52,275 nt of DNA from assembly GCF_014646155.1 (NCBI RefSeq), contig NZ_BMMX01000039.1:1-52275 (forward strand), given 5' to 3'. The translations under genes were made by a program, and so were the position numbers. Source of the DNA: Mangrovihabitans endophyticus (lineage in GTDB: Bacteria > Actinomycetota > Actinomycetes > Mycobacteriales > Micromonosporaceae). Numbering within the stretch: the first letter of the stretch is position 1; each line of letters begins with the position of its first letter. The notes beneath the pieces were generated by a model. That model saw nothing but the letters and a program-made list of their open reading frames with translations, did not search any database and was not told the DNA's origin. Shown one piece after another: positions 39,755 to 48,354 of this stretch.

Positions 39755-40775
39755 TCTCGGCCCACCAGCCCTGCCAGCGTCGGCAGGTGGCCGGATGGCG
39801 GGGCAGCATCCGGGCGAGCTCGGTCGGCATGTCGAAGCCGTGCTCGGGCTCGTCGTGGCTTTGGTTGCCGCGTCCGGCGTGGTCGCGACGCTCATCTGGC
39901 GGGTAGCCCTCGTCGGTGATGGGGCCGACGTCTCTGCCCTTCTGCGTGGGGTCCGGCCGTCTGCCGGTGATGCGCGGCGTGCCGGCGAGGGGCGGGGGCT
40001 GGATTTCGGCGTTGATGGCGAGGGCCCAGGTGCGGGCGTCGCTCAGGTCGATGAGGTGCTGGGTGATCTCCTCGATCGGTGTGGTGGTGGCGGCGATGGA
40101 GGCAAGGATCGGGTCGTGGTGGTGGCGGGCGCGGATGCGCGCTTCGATGTGCGCGGCCAGTGCTTTCTGTCGTTTCTCGGTGGCCAGTTGCCGGCGGGCG
40201 AGGGTCAGGGATTCGGTGAGGCCGTAGCCGTGGTGGACGGCGAGGGTGCGGGCGCGCCAGGTGAGGGTGGGTGCGTGTTTCCATTGCAGGATCCCGTAGG
40301 CCGGTGGGGTGTTGCGGAGTTTGCCGGCGGCGCGTAGGGCGTCGCGGCGGCGGGCGGCGGTGTGGAGCAGCCAGACGCTGTAGGCGAAGGTTCCCAGGCC
40401 GGCGAAGACGGTGGCGAGGTAGGGCGAGTCGGCGTGTCCGGCGACGTTGATGCCGACGGCGAGGGTGACGGAGGCGGCGGACAGCAGGCGCCATCCGGTG
40501 GCGGTTTCGCCGAGGCGGCGGCGGGTGTCGGCGAAGGCGGAGGCGACGGCGCCGCCGAGGTCGATGACGAGGGCGAACGGGGCGACGAGCAGGGCTCGTG
40601 TCCACAGTGGCAGGGTGTCGGGCCAGGGTGGCAGGTCGGTGCCGACCCAGATTTGTCCGATGGAGGAGCCGAGCGCGGCGATGAGGTAGAACGTCCAGGC
40701 GGCTCGCTCCACCCCGGCGGTGCCCGGTGTGGTGGGGCTGTTGCCCGGTGCGGTGGCGGCCGGTGGGCGCAGCAT
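39603..40775 (-). CDS. Second DUF2637/Spd-like membrane protein
   Basis: 390 residues from ATG with GAAAGG upstream. It is a close paralogue of the protein at 28204-29292: four membrane helices (AWTFYLIAALGSSIGQIWVG, ALLVAPFALVIDLGGAV, LLSAASVTLAVGINVAG, ATVFAGLGTFAYSVWLL), the same helical middle and the HTH end NKQLATEFATSVRTVQRIRA. It differs by a longer Asp/Arg-rich linker (about residues 270-330). The C-terminal RSPHRRRPGSG may be read-through past a junction. It is the last gene of the minus-strand BTAD/Hsp70 cluster. Two Spd-like copies in opposite orientation suggest a duplication or two merged elements. Confidence 0.8.
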   Translation of the reverse strand: MLRPPAATAPGNSPTTPGTAGVERAAWTFYLIAALGSSIGQIWVGTDLPPWPDTLPLWTRALLVAPFALVIDLGGAVASAFADTRRRLGETATGWRLLSAASVTLAVGINVAGHADSPYLATVFAGLGTFAYSVWLLHTAARRRDALRAAGKLRNTPPAYGILQWKHAPTLTWRARTLAVHHGYGLTESLTLARRQLATEKRQKALAAHIEARIRARHHHDPILASIAATTTPIEEITQHLIDLSDARTWALAINAEIQPPPLAGTPRITGRRPDPTQKGRDVGPITDEGYPPDERRDHAGRGNQSHDEPEHGFDMPTELARMLPRHPATCRRWQGWWAEISGRPEATNKQLATEFATSVRTVQRIRAVGAAGLLDSPSRSPHRRRPGSG

Positions 40776-40790
40776 GGCGGATGACCTTTC

Positions 40791-40814
40791 GGCGAGGCGA
40801 GGCGAGGCGAGGCG
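40791..40814 (-). repeat. Pentanucleotide tandem repeat (TCGCC on the coding strand)
   Basis: GGCGA is repeated four times followed by GGCG on the plus strand. On the coding strand this is (TCGCC)n ending about 15 bases upstream of the Spd-like ATG and just before its ribosome binding site. Repeat-number changes would alter spacing, not the reading frame. Confidence 0.7.
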
Positions 40815-40846
40815 TCGCGGGGACGGGGTCGGCGGGGCGGGGCCGG

Positions 40847-43672
40847 TTATCGGTGTGGCGGTGCGGGAGCACCGGCCGGAGCGCCCTGCTCGTGCGGGTG
40901 GGGTGGTTGCCGGTGGTGCAGCAGTTGCCGGGCGAGGGCTTCGGTCTCCTCGGACATGTCGAGGTCGTGGTCGGCCAGGGCGCGGCGCAGGGTGGTGAGC
41001 CGGTGGCGGATGGCGTCGGTGTCGCCCAGGGTCGCGGCGGCGCGCATGGTGGTACGGGCGAGTTCGTCGGCGAGCGGGTCGATCTGGCAGGCGTGTTCGA
41101 GCAGGTGCCAGCAGCGGTGGGGGTCGGTGGCGGCGAGGAGGGCCGCGGCGTGGGTGTGCAGGGTGATGCGGTGGCGGCGGACGGTTTCGCGGTCGGTGTC
41201 GATCCAGTCGTAGTCGTGGCCGTCGGCCAGCCCGCCGGTGGCGGCGTTGAGGGCGGTGGTGAGGTGGGCCAGGCGTTGCTGGTCGTCGGGGGCTGCGGCG
41301 GCGGCCTGGTAGTGGTCGTGCAGGGTCCACCAGTCGACGTGCACGAGGCCGGGGTCGAGGTGGTAGCGGCTGCCGGTGTTGGGGACCGGTTCGAGGCGGG
41401 GCGTGCCGGCCGGCGGGGTGCCGGCGGCGTGGCGGATGTGTTTGCGCAGGTCGGCTACGGCGGTGGAGAGCCGTTCGCCGGCGCGGCGCAGGCTGGCGTC
41501 GGGGTAGAGGGCTTCCATGATGTCGCTGAGGTCGGCGCCGTCGCGGTTGACGGCGAGGTAGACCAGCAGCTCGAGGGCTTTGGAGCGGATGCCGGGGGAG
41601 GGCTGCCCGTCGGGGCCGAGGACCGCGGGAGTGCCGAGAACCTGCAGGGCGACCGGCAATCGTCCGGCGGCCGCGGCGGTGTGGGGTGTGGCAGTGGACG
41701 CGGCCGGATCTTGGTCCGGTGCGGCGGCGGGCGGGGGCTGGTGGACGGCAGCCGGCCGGGGCTGGGCAGGGCCGCGGTGGTCGGCCGGGGCGGCGGGTGG
41801 GGTGTCGTCGTGGGCTTCGCGCAGGACGGCGAGGATCTCGGTGGCGGCGGGGGTGTCGAGCACGCTCAGGCGGGGGATGTCGGGGTGGTCGGTGGTGCCG
41901 TCGGCGGCGACGGTCACGACGGTGCCGGCCGGCCAGTCCCCGATCACGGCGGCGCCGATGTCGACGCTGCGGCCCAGACCGATCGCGGTGCTCAGCCGGC
42001 TGGTCCAGGCCGGGCCGGGCGCCGCGATGATCAGCAGTAGCTGCGGCAGGGGTTCGGCGTGGACGTCGGTGTCGCGCAGGGCGGACACGTCGGCGGCGTG
42101 GGCTTCGGCGAGTAGCCGGGACCGGCGGATGATCTCTTCTTCGAGCCGGGTGATGGCCTCGGCGTCCGTGGTGGTCACGGTCAGCCGGGCGAGGGTGCCC
42201 AGGCCGGTCGCGGACGCGCCGAGCAGGGTGGCCAGGGTGGCGGCGGGGAGGAGGGCGCGGCCTTGGGCGTCGGGGTCGTCGGGGCTGCCGGAGGCGAGGG
42301 TGGCCACCAGCAGGCCGCGGGCGGCGTCGAGCGCGCCGTCGCCGGCCAGTCCCATCCCGGTGGCCAGCGGCAGCGCGGCGCAGCCGGCCAGGTCGGTGCC
42401 GGTGGGCCCGGGTGGTGGCAGCGCGGGTTTGACGGTGGCGGCCTGGTATTCGCGCACCGTCGGCGCCGCCGCCGATGGTGCATTGTCGGGTGGCGGGATG
42501 CGGCGTGTGCGGGTGCGCAGCCGGGTCATCGCGGCCAGCGGGGGCAGCAGGTCGGCGTCGTCGAGGACGGTGTGGGTGAGCGGGGTGGGCCGGTAGCGGT
42601 GCCGACGGCGCCGCCACACCATCGTCGCGGCGGCCAGGAGCCCGCCGGCCAGGCCCAGGGTGATCCATCCGCCGGGCAGGTCGACCCCGTCCGTTGTCGA
42701 GGCCGAGGGGGCCGAGGTGGGGGTGCCACGATGGGTCGGGTCCGGTCCGGGGGTGTCGGGGGATGCGGCGGGCGTGGGGGTGGTGCCGCCGGCCGGCTGC
42801 GAGGGCGGCGGGGACACACCGTCGTCGGTGGCGTGGCTGGGGGCCGTCGTTGGGGACGGGCTGGTCGAGGCCCCAGGTGGGTGGAGGCTGGGCTGGGCCG
42901 GCGCGGCCGGGGGAGACGTGGCTGGCGCCGGGCCGGTGGGCTGGTGGGCGGGCAGGGTGAGGATCCAGCCGACGTCGATCTCGTCGGGGTCGGTCAGGGC
43001 GTGCCCGTTGGCTTGGACGTGGCCGCGGTTGAGGTGGTAGATCTGCGGCCAGCGGAGCGGGTCGCCGAGGTGTTCGGCGGCCAGGTCCCACAGGGTGTCG
43101 CCGCGCACCACGACGCAGGTGCCGCCGGTCGCCTCCGCGCCGGACGGCCCGTTGCTGCCGGTCGCGGCGGCCGTGGTGACGGATGCCGGTGGTTGCTGCC
43201 GGGTGTCCGTGCCAGGGCCGGCCGCGGTCGGCGCGGCGCCGCTGGGGTCGCCGGGGTCGTGCAGGTGGGGGGCGGCGGCGACCGCTGCCGCGGGTGGTGT
43301 CAGCAGCGGGGAGGCGGCGGTGGCGACCACGGCCGTGCCGAGCAGGGCCGCGGCCAGGCTCTGCGCCGGGGCCGGCAGCCGGCTGACGATGGCCGGCCGG
43401 TGGGCGGTGCGCAGCCGCCACCGTAGCTGTGCGGTGAGCACGGCGAGGACCGCCAGGGTGATCAGCGCCCAGACGCTCCAGGCCAGGACTATGGCGGTCT
43501 GCTGCTGGTAGACGGGGTTGAGGGGGTCGTCCAGCCACGCCCGCACCTGCCCGGCCGACGGCGCAGCCGAAGGCACAGGTGAACCGGCCACGGCGACCAG
43601 CAGCGCCGGAGCGCCCAGCAGCCAGGCGGCGACGATCAGGGCGGTCCGGGCCGCCGCCATCAACCGGATCAT
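40847..43672 (-). CDS. Membrane-tethered LysM-BTAD regulator
   Basis: 941 residues from ATG with AAAGGG upstream. Membrane helices lie at about residues 9-30, 60-82 and 105-122. A LysM domain (TCVVVRGDTLWDLAAEHLGD, LRWPQIYHLN, ILTLPAH; about 185-242) should face the wall. A Pro/Thr-rich stalk and a fourth helix (GGWITLGLAGGLLAAATMVW, 334-353) return the chain to the cytoplasm. The C-terminal third has an OmpR-like winged helix (LPVALQVLGTPAVLG, RSKALELLVYLAVN, about 669-760) and a BTAD domain. Such proteins may sense peptidoglycan and regulate transcription from the membrane. It is 71 bases upstream of the Spd-like gene. Confidence 0.8.
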   Translation of the reverse strand: MIRLMAAARTALIVAAWLLGAPALLVAVAGSPVPSAAPSAGQVRAWLDDPLNPVYQQQTAIVLAWSVWALITLAVLAVLTAQLRWRLRTAHRPAIVSRLPAPAQSLAAALLGTAVVATAASPLLTPPAAAVAAAPHLHDPGDPSGAAPTAAGPGTDTRQQPPASVTTAAATGSNGPSGAEATGGTCVVVRGDTLWDLAAEHLGDPLRWPQIYHLNRGHVQANGHALTDPDEIDVGWILTLPAHQPTGPAPATSPPAAPAQPSLHPPGASTSPSPTTAPSHATDDGVSPPPSQPAGGTTPTPAASPDTPGPDPTHRGTPTSAPSASTTDGVDLPGGWITLGLAGGLLAAATMVWRRRRHRYRPTPLTHTVLDDADLLPPLAAMTRLRTRTRRIPPPDNAPSAAAPTVREYQAATVKPALPPPGPTGTDLAGCAALPLATGMGLAGDGALDAARGLLVATLASGSPDDPDAQGRALLPAATLATLLGASATGLGTLARLTVTTTDAEAITRLEEEIIRRSRLLAEAHAADVSALRDTDVHAEPLPQLLLIIAAPGPAWTSRLSTAIGLGRSVDIGAAVIGDWPAGTVVTVAADGTTDHPDIPRLSVLDTPAATEILAVLREAHDDTPPAAPADHRGPAQPRPAAVHQPPPAAAPDQDPAASTATPHTAAAAGRLPVALQVLGTPAVLGPDGQPSPGIRSKALELLVYLAVNRDGADLSDIMEALYPDASLRRAGERLSTAVADLRKHIRHAAGTPPAGTPRLEPVPNTGSRYHLDPGLVHVDWWTLHDHYQAAAAAPDDQQRLAHLTTALNAATGGLADGHDYDWIDTDRETVRRHRITLHTHAAALLAATDPHRCWHLLEHACQIDPLADELARTTMRAAATLGDTDAIRHRLTTLRRALADHDLDMSEETEALARQLLHHRQPPHPHEQGAPAGAPAPPHR

Positions 43673-43827
43673 GATCGTAGGCCCTTTCTGGACGGTCGCC
43701 GGGTTCGCCTCCGGGGCCGGGTGCTCGGGGCGGTTGAGGCGACGCTAGATCCGGTCAGGCGGCACCGGGCGGTCCTGGGCGCGCACGGTCACGCACAACG
43801 ACGCACGCGGAATCACAACCGCAGGTC

Positions 43828-43850
43828 AGCGCCCCGCCCTGCCGGGCGCT
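43828..43850. terminator. Hairpin between the two BTAD genes
   Basis: AGCGCCC and GGGCGCT are perfect 7-base arms around nine bases. It lies in the 240-base gap after the stop of the shorter BTAD gene and before the LysM-BTAD gene on the minus strand. It may reduce read-through between them. Confidence 0.45.
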
Positions 43851-43914
43851 CGGGCCGGCCGACGGCCTGCGGGCGGGAGGACAAGTGGCGGCCGGCGGGC
43901 GGGTGGTGACTGTG

Positions 43915-45696
43915 TCAGCGGTTCGCGGTGTGCGGGTCGCCGAGGGCGGTCAGCAGGTCGCGGGCGTGGGCGTGCAGGGCCTGGTTGTGGGGGTCGGCGG
44001 CCAGCGCGGCGCGGACATGGTCGAGGGCCTCGTCCGGCGGTGCGGCGGCGGCCAGGCCGGTGAAGGCGTCCAGGACGTCGCGGCGCAGCGCCTCCCGCGG
44101 GGGTGGCAGCCACGGCCAGCTGAACCCGGCGGCCAGCTCGCCGGGGTAGGCGTCGGTGAGCGTGCGGGCGGCGGCACGGCGGTGGCGGCTGGTCACCGCG
44201 CCGGCGGCGGCGGCGAGGACGTCGCGGAGGTGGTCCAGGTCGGTGGTGATCTGGTCGCGGTTGAGCCGGTACCGCTCGTCGTGGCGCAGGATCGGATCGC
44301 TCAGCGCGGGCTGCAGCTGGCGGCGCAGGTCGCTCAGGGTGGTGTGCAGCCGCTTGGTGATGGTGTTCGGGTCCAGGCCCGGCCACACGGCGCGGATCAG
44401 GTCGGTGGTGGACGCGCCGGCCGGATGCACGGCCAGGTAGGCGAGGATCTGCAGGGCGGCGCTGCGGCGCGGGTGCACCACGACGCCGTCGACCTGCAGC
44501 CGGCAGCCGCCCAGCAGCTGCAGCTGTCCCCGCCCGGCCGGGCGCTGCTGCCCGGCCGGCCGCGACGGCATTGTCGTGGTGGTGTGTTGCTCGACCAGGC
44601 GCAGCAGGTCGGCGGCCGCGGCCGCGTCGAGCAGGCACAACCGCAGCGGCGCGTCCCGGTGGTGGCTGGTGACCCGGCCGTGGGTGTCCACTTGCCAGCG
44701 TCGCCCGTGCGGGCCGTCGTGGCCGAGCAGCACCGTCGTGTCGGCCCCGGTCGGCTGGTGGATCACCAGGGTGGGGTGCCGGGCGGGCCGCTCGCAGCAC
44801 GCCGGGGTGCCGGCGCCGGCCGCCGGGGCGCCGGGGCGCAGCCCGGGCAGCCCGGCCGGCAGCTCCCCGCCGGGTCCGAGCAGGACGTCCAGGTCGGCGG
44901 GGCGTGCCGTGACCGCCGGCGCCGCCCGGCCCAGGGCAGCCCCGAGCAGTGCGGTGACGAGCAGGCCGCGGGCGGCGCCGGGAGCGCCGGGTCCGTGCAG
45001 GACCAGCAGCCCGCCCGGCAGATCCGGCACCAGCGCACCAGGCAAGTGGTCGGCGGCGGGCGGGCCGGCGACGGCGATCAGGGCATCGGCGGTGTCCGGC
45101 AGCGGCTGCAGGTCCGCGTCACGCGGCCCGCCGCCGCGGGGGTGGTGCGGCTGGTAGTGCTGGCGGCGGTGCAGCCAGATCATCGCGCCCAGGACGCTCA
45201 CGGCCAGGGCGGTGCGGTAGGGCACCCAGCCGCCGCCGGGCAGGTCGATGCCGGCCCGGGCGGCGTCGGCGTGCGGGCCGGGCAGGTCGGCGCCGGCCGC
45301 CGCCGGCACCAGCACGATGCCCTCGCCGGGCGCGACGGTGACGCCCGGCAGGGCCAGCGCGGCGACTCCGGCCATCGACCCGGCGGTCACCTGCGCCGCC
45401 GAGGGCAGCGCCGGCGCGCGCAGCCGCCGCATCGCGGCCCGTACGGCCGCCCGGGCCTGCAGGACCACCACGGCCACCAGCAGCAGCCAGACGCCGATCG
45501 CGGCCATGCTGATCAGCGCGGCGACCGCGGCGGCGCCCGGCGGCTGCTGCACCGCTGCCGACACCTGCGCCGGCGACGGCAGCCGCCACCGGTGCGCCCG
45601 GACCCACCACAGCGCCGCCACCGGCGGGCCCGCCACGACCAGCACCACCATCACGGCGGCGGCCAGGGCCGTGCCGGCGCGGCGGATCCAGCGCAT
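43915..45696 (-). CDS. Membrane-tethered BTAD regulator without LysM
   Basis: 593 residues from ATG; GTG one codon upstream is an alternative. Helices near residues 9-30, 57-80, 107-122 and 163-177 (YRTALAVSVLGAMIW) repeat the topology of the LysM-BTAD protein, but the LysM stalk is absent. The C-terminal half has LQLLGGCRLQVDGVVVHPRR then SAALQILAYLAVHPAGAST, an OmpR-like winged helix, and a BTAD helical domain. It lies directly after the Hsp70-membrane gene (25 bases) and is probably co-transcribed with it. A paralogue pair in one cluster suggests different inputs controlling common targets. Confidence 0.75.
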   Translation of the reverse strand: MRWIRRAGTALAAAVMVVLVVAGPPVAALWWVRAHRWRLPSPAQVSAAVQQPPGAAAVAALISMAAIGVWLLLVAVVVLQARAAVRAAMRRLRAPALPSAAQVTAGSMAGVAALALPGVTVAPGEGIVLVPAAAGADLPGPHADAARAGIDLPGGGWVPYRTALAVSVLGAMIWLHRRQHYQPHHPRGGGPRDADLQPLPDTADALIAVAGPPAADHLPGALVPDLPGGLLVLHGPGAPGAARGLLVTALLGAALGRAAPAVTARPADLDVLLGPGGELPAGLPGLRPGAPAAGAGTPACCERPARHPTLVIHQPTGADTTVLLGHDGPHGRRWQVDTHGRVTSHHRDAPLRLCLLDAAAAADLLRLVEQHTTTTMPSRPAGQQRPAGRGQLQLLGGCRLQVDGVVVHPRRSAALQILAYLAVHPAGASTTDLIRAVWPGLDPNTITKRLHTTLSDLRRQLQPALSDPILRHDERYRLNRDQITTDLDHLRDVLAAAAGAVTSRHRRAAARTLTDAYPGELAAGFSWPWLPPPREALRRDVLDAFTGLAAAAPPDEALDHVRAALAADPHNQALHAHARDLLTALGDPHTANR

Positions 45697-45721
45697 CACC
45701 GGGCCACCGTCCCCGGCCGGC

Positions 45722-47581
45722 TCACGGGGCGGGCGCCGGGCGCCCGCTCCGGAACAACGCCCAGTCGTGATACGCCCACCAGGCGGCCACCGCCAGGGCG
45801 TAGATGACCGCGAGGATGCCCAGCCCGGACTGGGCGATCAGCGCGCAGAAGAACCCGAGCAGCGGCGCGGCCACGATCCGCAGCGCCAGATGCCGGGTCA
45901 ACGTGCACGCCAGCGCCACCCCGACCAGCACCCCGCCGGCGTAGCCCAGAGCCCAGGCCCAGCCGTTGAACCACACCGGCAGATGACCGCGCCCCGCCGC
46001 GGCCGCCGCGGCGATACCCGCCGCGCCGGCCACGGTCGAGCTCGGCGGGAACGCCAGGAACCCGTCCCAGTCCCCGCCCGGCGGCCGGTACCGCCACGCC
46101 AGACCCGCCAGCACCGCCGCGCACACCACCACCGGCACCAGCGGTGTCAGCGTCCACCGCAGCGGATCGCTGACCGGCTTACCGAAATACACCGCGGCGC
46201 TCACCCCGTACAGGCCGGCGATCGCCAGACCCGCCGCCGCGGCCACACCGATCCCCGAACTGATCGGCCCGCCCCGCTGCGGCGCCGGGCCGCCGGCCGT
46301 CTGGCCGTGCAGGGCCGCGCCGATCAGTCCGGCCGCCTGCAGGCACATCAGCAGGGCCAGCAGCGCCGCGACGGTCGCCTCACCCCAGCTGGCCAGCACA
46401 TAGTAGAAGCGGGCCTGCCGCTGCGGGGTGCCGTTGTAGAAGTCGGCGGCGAACACGAAATGCGCGAACAGCGCCAGCGACAGCAGCCCCGGCAGCAGCA
46501 GCCCGGCGACGCGGCGCAGCGGCGGCAGATCCGCCATCCACGCCGGCCGTGGCGTCACCTCCGGCGGCAGTGCGGCGGTGCCGGCGGCGCCGGACACGGC
46601 CACCAGGCCCGGCTGCTCAGATGCCTGCGGGGTCGTCCCGAGCTTGTCGGCGATCATGTCCGCGGATCCGGGAACCGCCGTGGCGGCCCCGAACGCCCAC
46701 ACCGCGTCCAGATCCGTGACGCTCAGGTCGGCGTTCGCCACCGCCTCGGCCGCGAGTTCCCCGGCACGGGCGAACACCGGCTGCGCCGCCTGCCGCAGCA
46801 CCGCCGTGCTCACCACCGCCGACGGTTGGCCCGGCACCAGCACCGTCACCGCCGGCTGTTCTGCCAGGGCGTGTTTGGCCGCCCGGACACTGGCCAGCGC
46901 CGTCCACCGCTGCCCGCCCGGCAGCTCTTCCAGGCCGGTGCCGAGGACAAGGTCGGCCAGCCCGGCGTCGATGCGGTCCCCGCCGGCCTGCGCGTCGGCC
47001 ATCGTGGACAGCACCTCGACCCCGGCGCCCGCCACAGCCCGGACCACGCTGACCTCACAGCCGGCGCCGACGTCGATCATCAGCCAGTGCGCCGGCGCCC
47101 CGGCCTCGGGCGGGGCGAGCCGCTGCGCCGCCGCCACCGGCGCCTCCACCAGCCGGACCTGCCCCAGCCCGGCCTTGCCGCAGGCCCGCCGCCACCACGT
47201 ACGCCGCCGCGGTCCCCACCCCGCGGGAACCACCGTGCGCACATCGGCCACCCGGTCACCGGCCACCGCGGTCGCCTCGCTGGCCACCCGCCGCAGCGCG
47301 GCCACGATCAGCTCCGCCGGTTCCATCACCGCGCCGGCCACCACCACCGGGCCGTCACCGGCCGCCAGCGGGGACACCACGAACCCGTCCGGGTCGGTGT
47401 CGGCCTGCTGCCAGGCCGTCGCCCCCACCCACGTGCCGGTTGCGCTGACATGTGCCGCGTTGGACAGCACGGGCTGGCCGTCGAAGCTCAGCGGGGTCGC
47501 CGTGCCGTCCGGCATCACCAGCACCGCCTTGGTATAGGCGGAGCCGTAATCAAGAGCCAGCCAAGGTCGACCCGGATGCAC
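45722..47581 (-). CDS. Hsp70-like ATPase fused to a polytopic membrane domain
   Basis: 619 residues from GTG. The N-terminal 340 residues have the actin/Hsp70 ATPase motifs: phosphate-1 LALDYGSAYTKAVLV (8-22), EAPVAAAQRL (146-155, like the Hsp70 EPTAAAL), phosphate-2 WLMIDVGAGCEVSVV (166-180) with AGGDRIDAGLADL, and an adenosine segment AVWAFGAATAVPGSADMI. There is no substrate-binding domain. Instead, residues 355-619 form about seven or eight membrane helices. It leads the minus-strand cluster with two membrane-tethered BTAD regulators. The role could be an ATP-driven membrane switch or an envelope assembly factor; this is inference. Confidence 0.75.
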   Translation of the reverse strand: MHPGRPWLALDYGSAYTKAVLVMPDGTATPLSFDGQPVLSNAAHVSATGTWVGATAWQQADTDPDGFVVSPLAAGDGPVVVAGAVMEPAELIVAALRRVASEATAVAGDRVADVRTVVPAGWGPRRRTWWRRACGKAGLGQVRLVEAPVAAAQRLAPPEAGAPAHWLMIDVGAGCEVSVVRAVAGAGVEVLSTMADAQAGGDRIDAGLADLVLGTGLEELPGGQRWTALASVRAAKHALAEQPAVTVLVPGQPSAVVSTAVLRQAAQPVFARAGELAAEAVANADLSVTDLDAVWAFGAATAVPGSADMIADKLGTTPQASEQPGLVAVSGAAGTAALPPEVTPRPAWMADLPPLRRVAGLLLPGLLSLALFAHFVFAADFYNGTPQRQARFYYVLASWGEATVAALLALLMCLQAAGLIGAALHGQTAGGPAPQRGGPISSGIGVAAAAGLAIAGLYGVSAAVYFGKPVSDPLRWTLTPLVPVVVCAAVLAGLAWRYRPPGGDWDGFLAFPPSSTVAGAAGIAAAAAAGRGHLPVWFNGWAWALGYAGGVLVGVALACTLTRHLALRIVAAPLLGFFCALIAQSGLGILAVIYALAVAAWWAYHDWALFRSGRPAPAP

Positions 47582-47834
47582 GCCTGACAGTGAAACAGAA
47601 GAAGGTCAATGCGTCACCCGGCTAACACCGCTACAGTCGGCAATCGGATTCGACAAAGGGAGACCGAACCCCGGACACGCCGTGGCCAGGGCGGCAGCAT
47701 CCACCGGAGCCGGCGGCAAGCAGGTCGTTTCGCACCCGTGGATCGCTCGGCGAGCCGGGCACCGTCACCGTCCAACCCGACGGTTGATCAATATCGCGGG
47801 AGTCCTGGCCGCACGTCCCGCCGGTGTTCAGGGT

Positions 47835-48119
47835 TCAGGTCTCGGCGAGCACGTTGTTGAGTTCGGCGGCGACTCGGCCGCCGTTGACCCTCGCAAAAGC
47901 GGCCACGCTCAGCCCGGACGCGGCGGCGTCCTCGGTCAACGCGCTCCTGGACAGCAGCAGGCGGCGCACGGTCGAGCCTGGCGCGAGGACTGCCTCCGGG
48001 CTGACGAAGCAGATCCCCTCGTCGCTGTCGACCAGGCATGTGCGGCGACCACGCATCCGATCGGCGATGGCCAGCGCGCGGACGTGATCGGCGGTGACGC
48101 GGTGCGGCTCGGCGACCAT
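47835..48119 (-). CDS. Small protein of unknown function
   Basis: 94 residues. The ATG at 48119 is supported by AAAGGAG seven bases upstream. MVAEPHRVTADHVRALAIAD starts a helical N-terminus; CLVDSDEGICFVSPEAVLAP is beta-like, and SRSALTEDAAASGLSVAAFA then FARVNGGRVAAELNNVLAE ends in helices. No family recognised. It is convergent with nothing and lies 250 bases from the Hsp70-like gene. Confidence 0.55.
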   Translation of the reverse strand: MVAEPHRVTADHVRALAIADRMRGRRTCLVDSDEGICFVSPEAVLAPGSTVRRLLLSRSALTEDAAASGLSVAAFARVNGGRVAAELNNVLAET

Positions 48120-48354
48120 CACGGCTCCTTTGACAGGCGGGGCCGTCCTGGCCTGCGGTGCCACCCCGTACGGGCGCGACCAGCTTCGACCCGCCGCGCT
48201 GAACCGTACCGGACGCGCCATTGATCACCCCGCTCGACGGTCCGGGACATCAACGCTCAAGCTCGTGGGTGCCTTGCACCGGCCGCGGCCCCGTGTCTTT
48301 CCGAGCCTGCAGGAATGCGTCGACTTCAGGGCGGCCCGATCGCCGCCGGAGGGT

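Noticed and set aside
40727..43426. Long plus-strand open frames opposite the Spd-like and BTAD genes
   Set aside because: They are Gly/Val/Arg-rich shadows of well-supported minus-strand genes with recognisable domains.
43885..47587. Plus-strand open frames of 640 and 779 codons opposite the BTAD and Hsp70-like genes
   Set aside because: Same composition effect; their translations are Gln/Arg/His-rich without motifs, while the minus strand carries the actin-fold and BTAD signatures.
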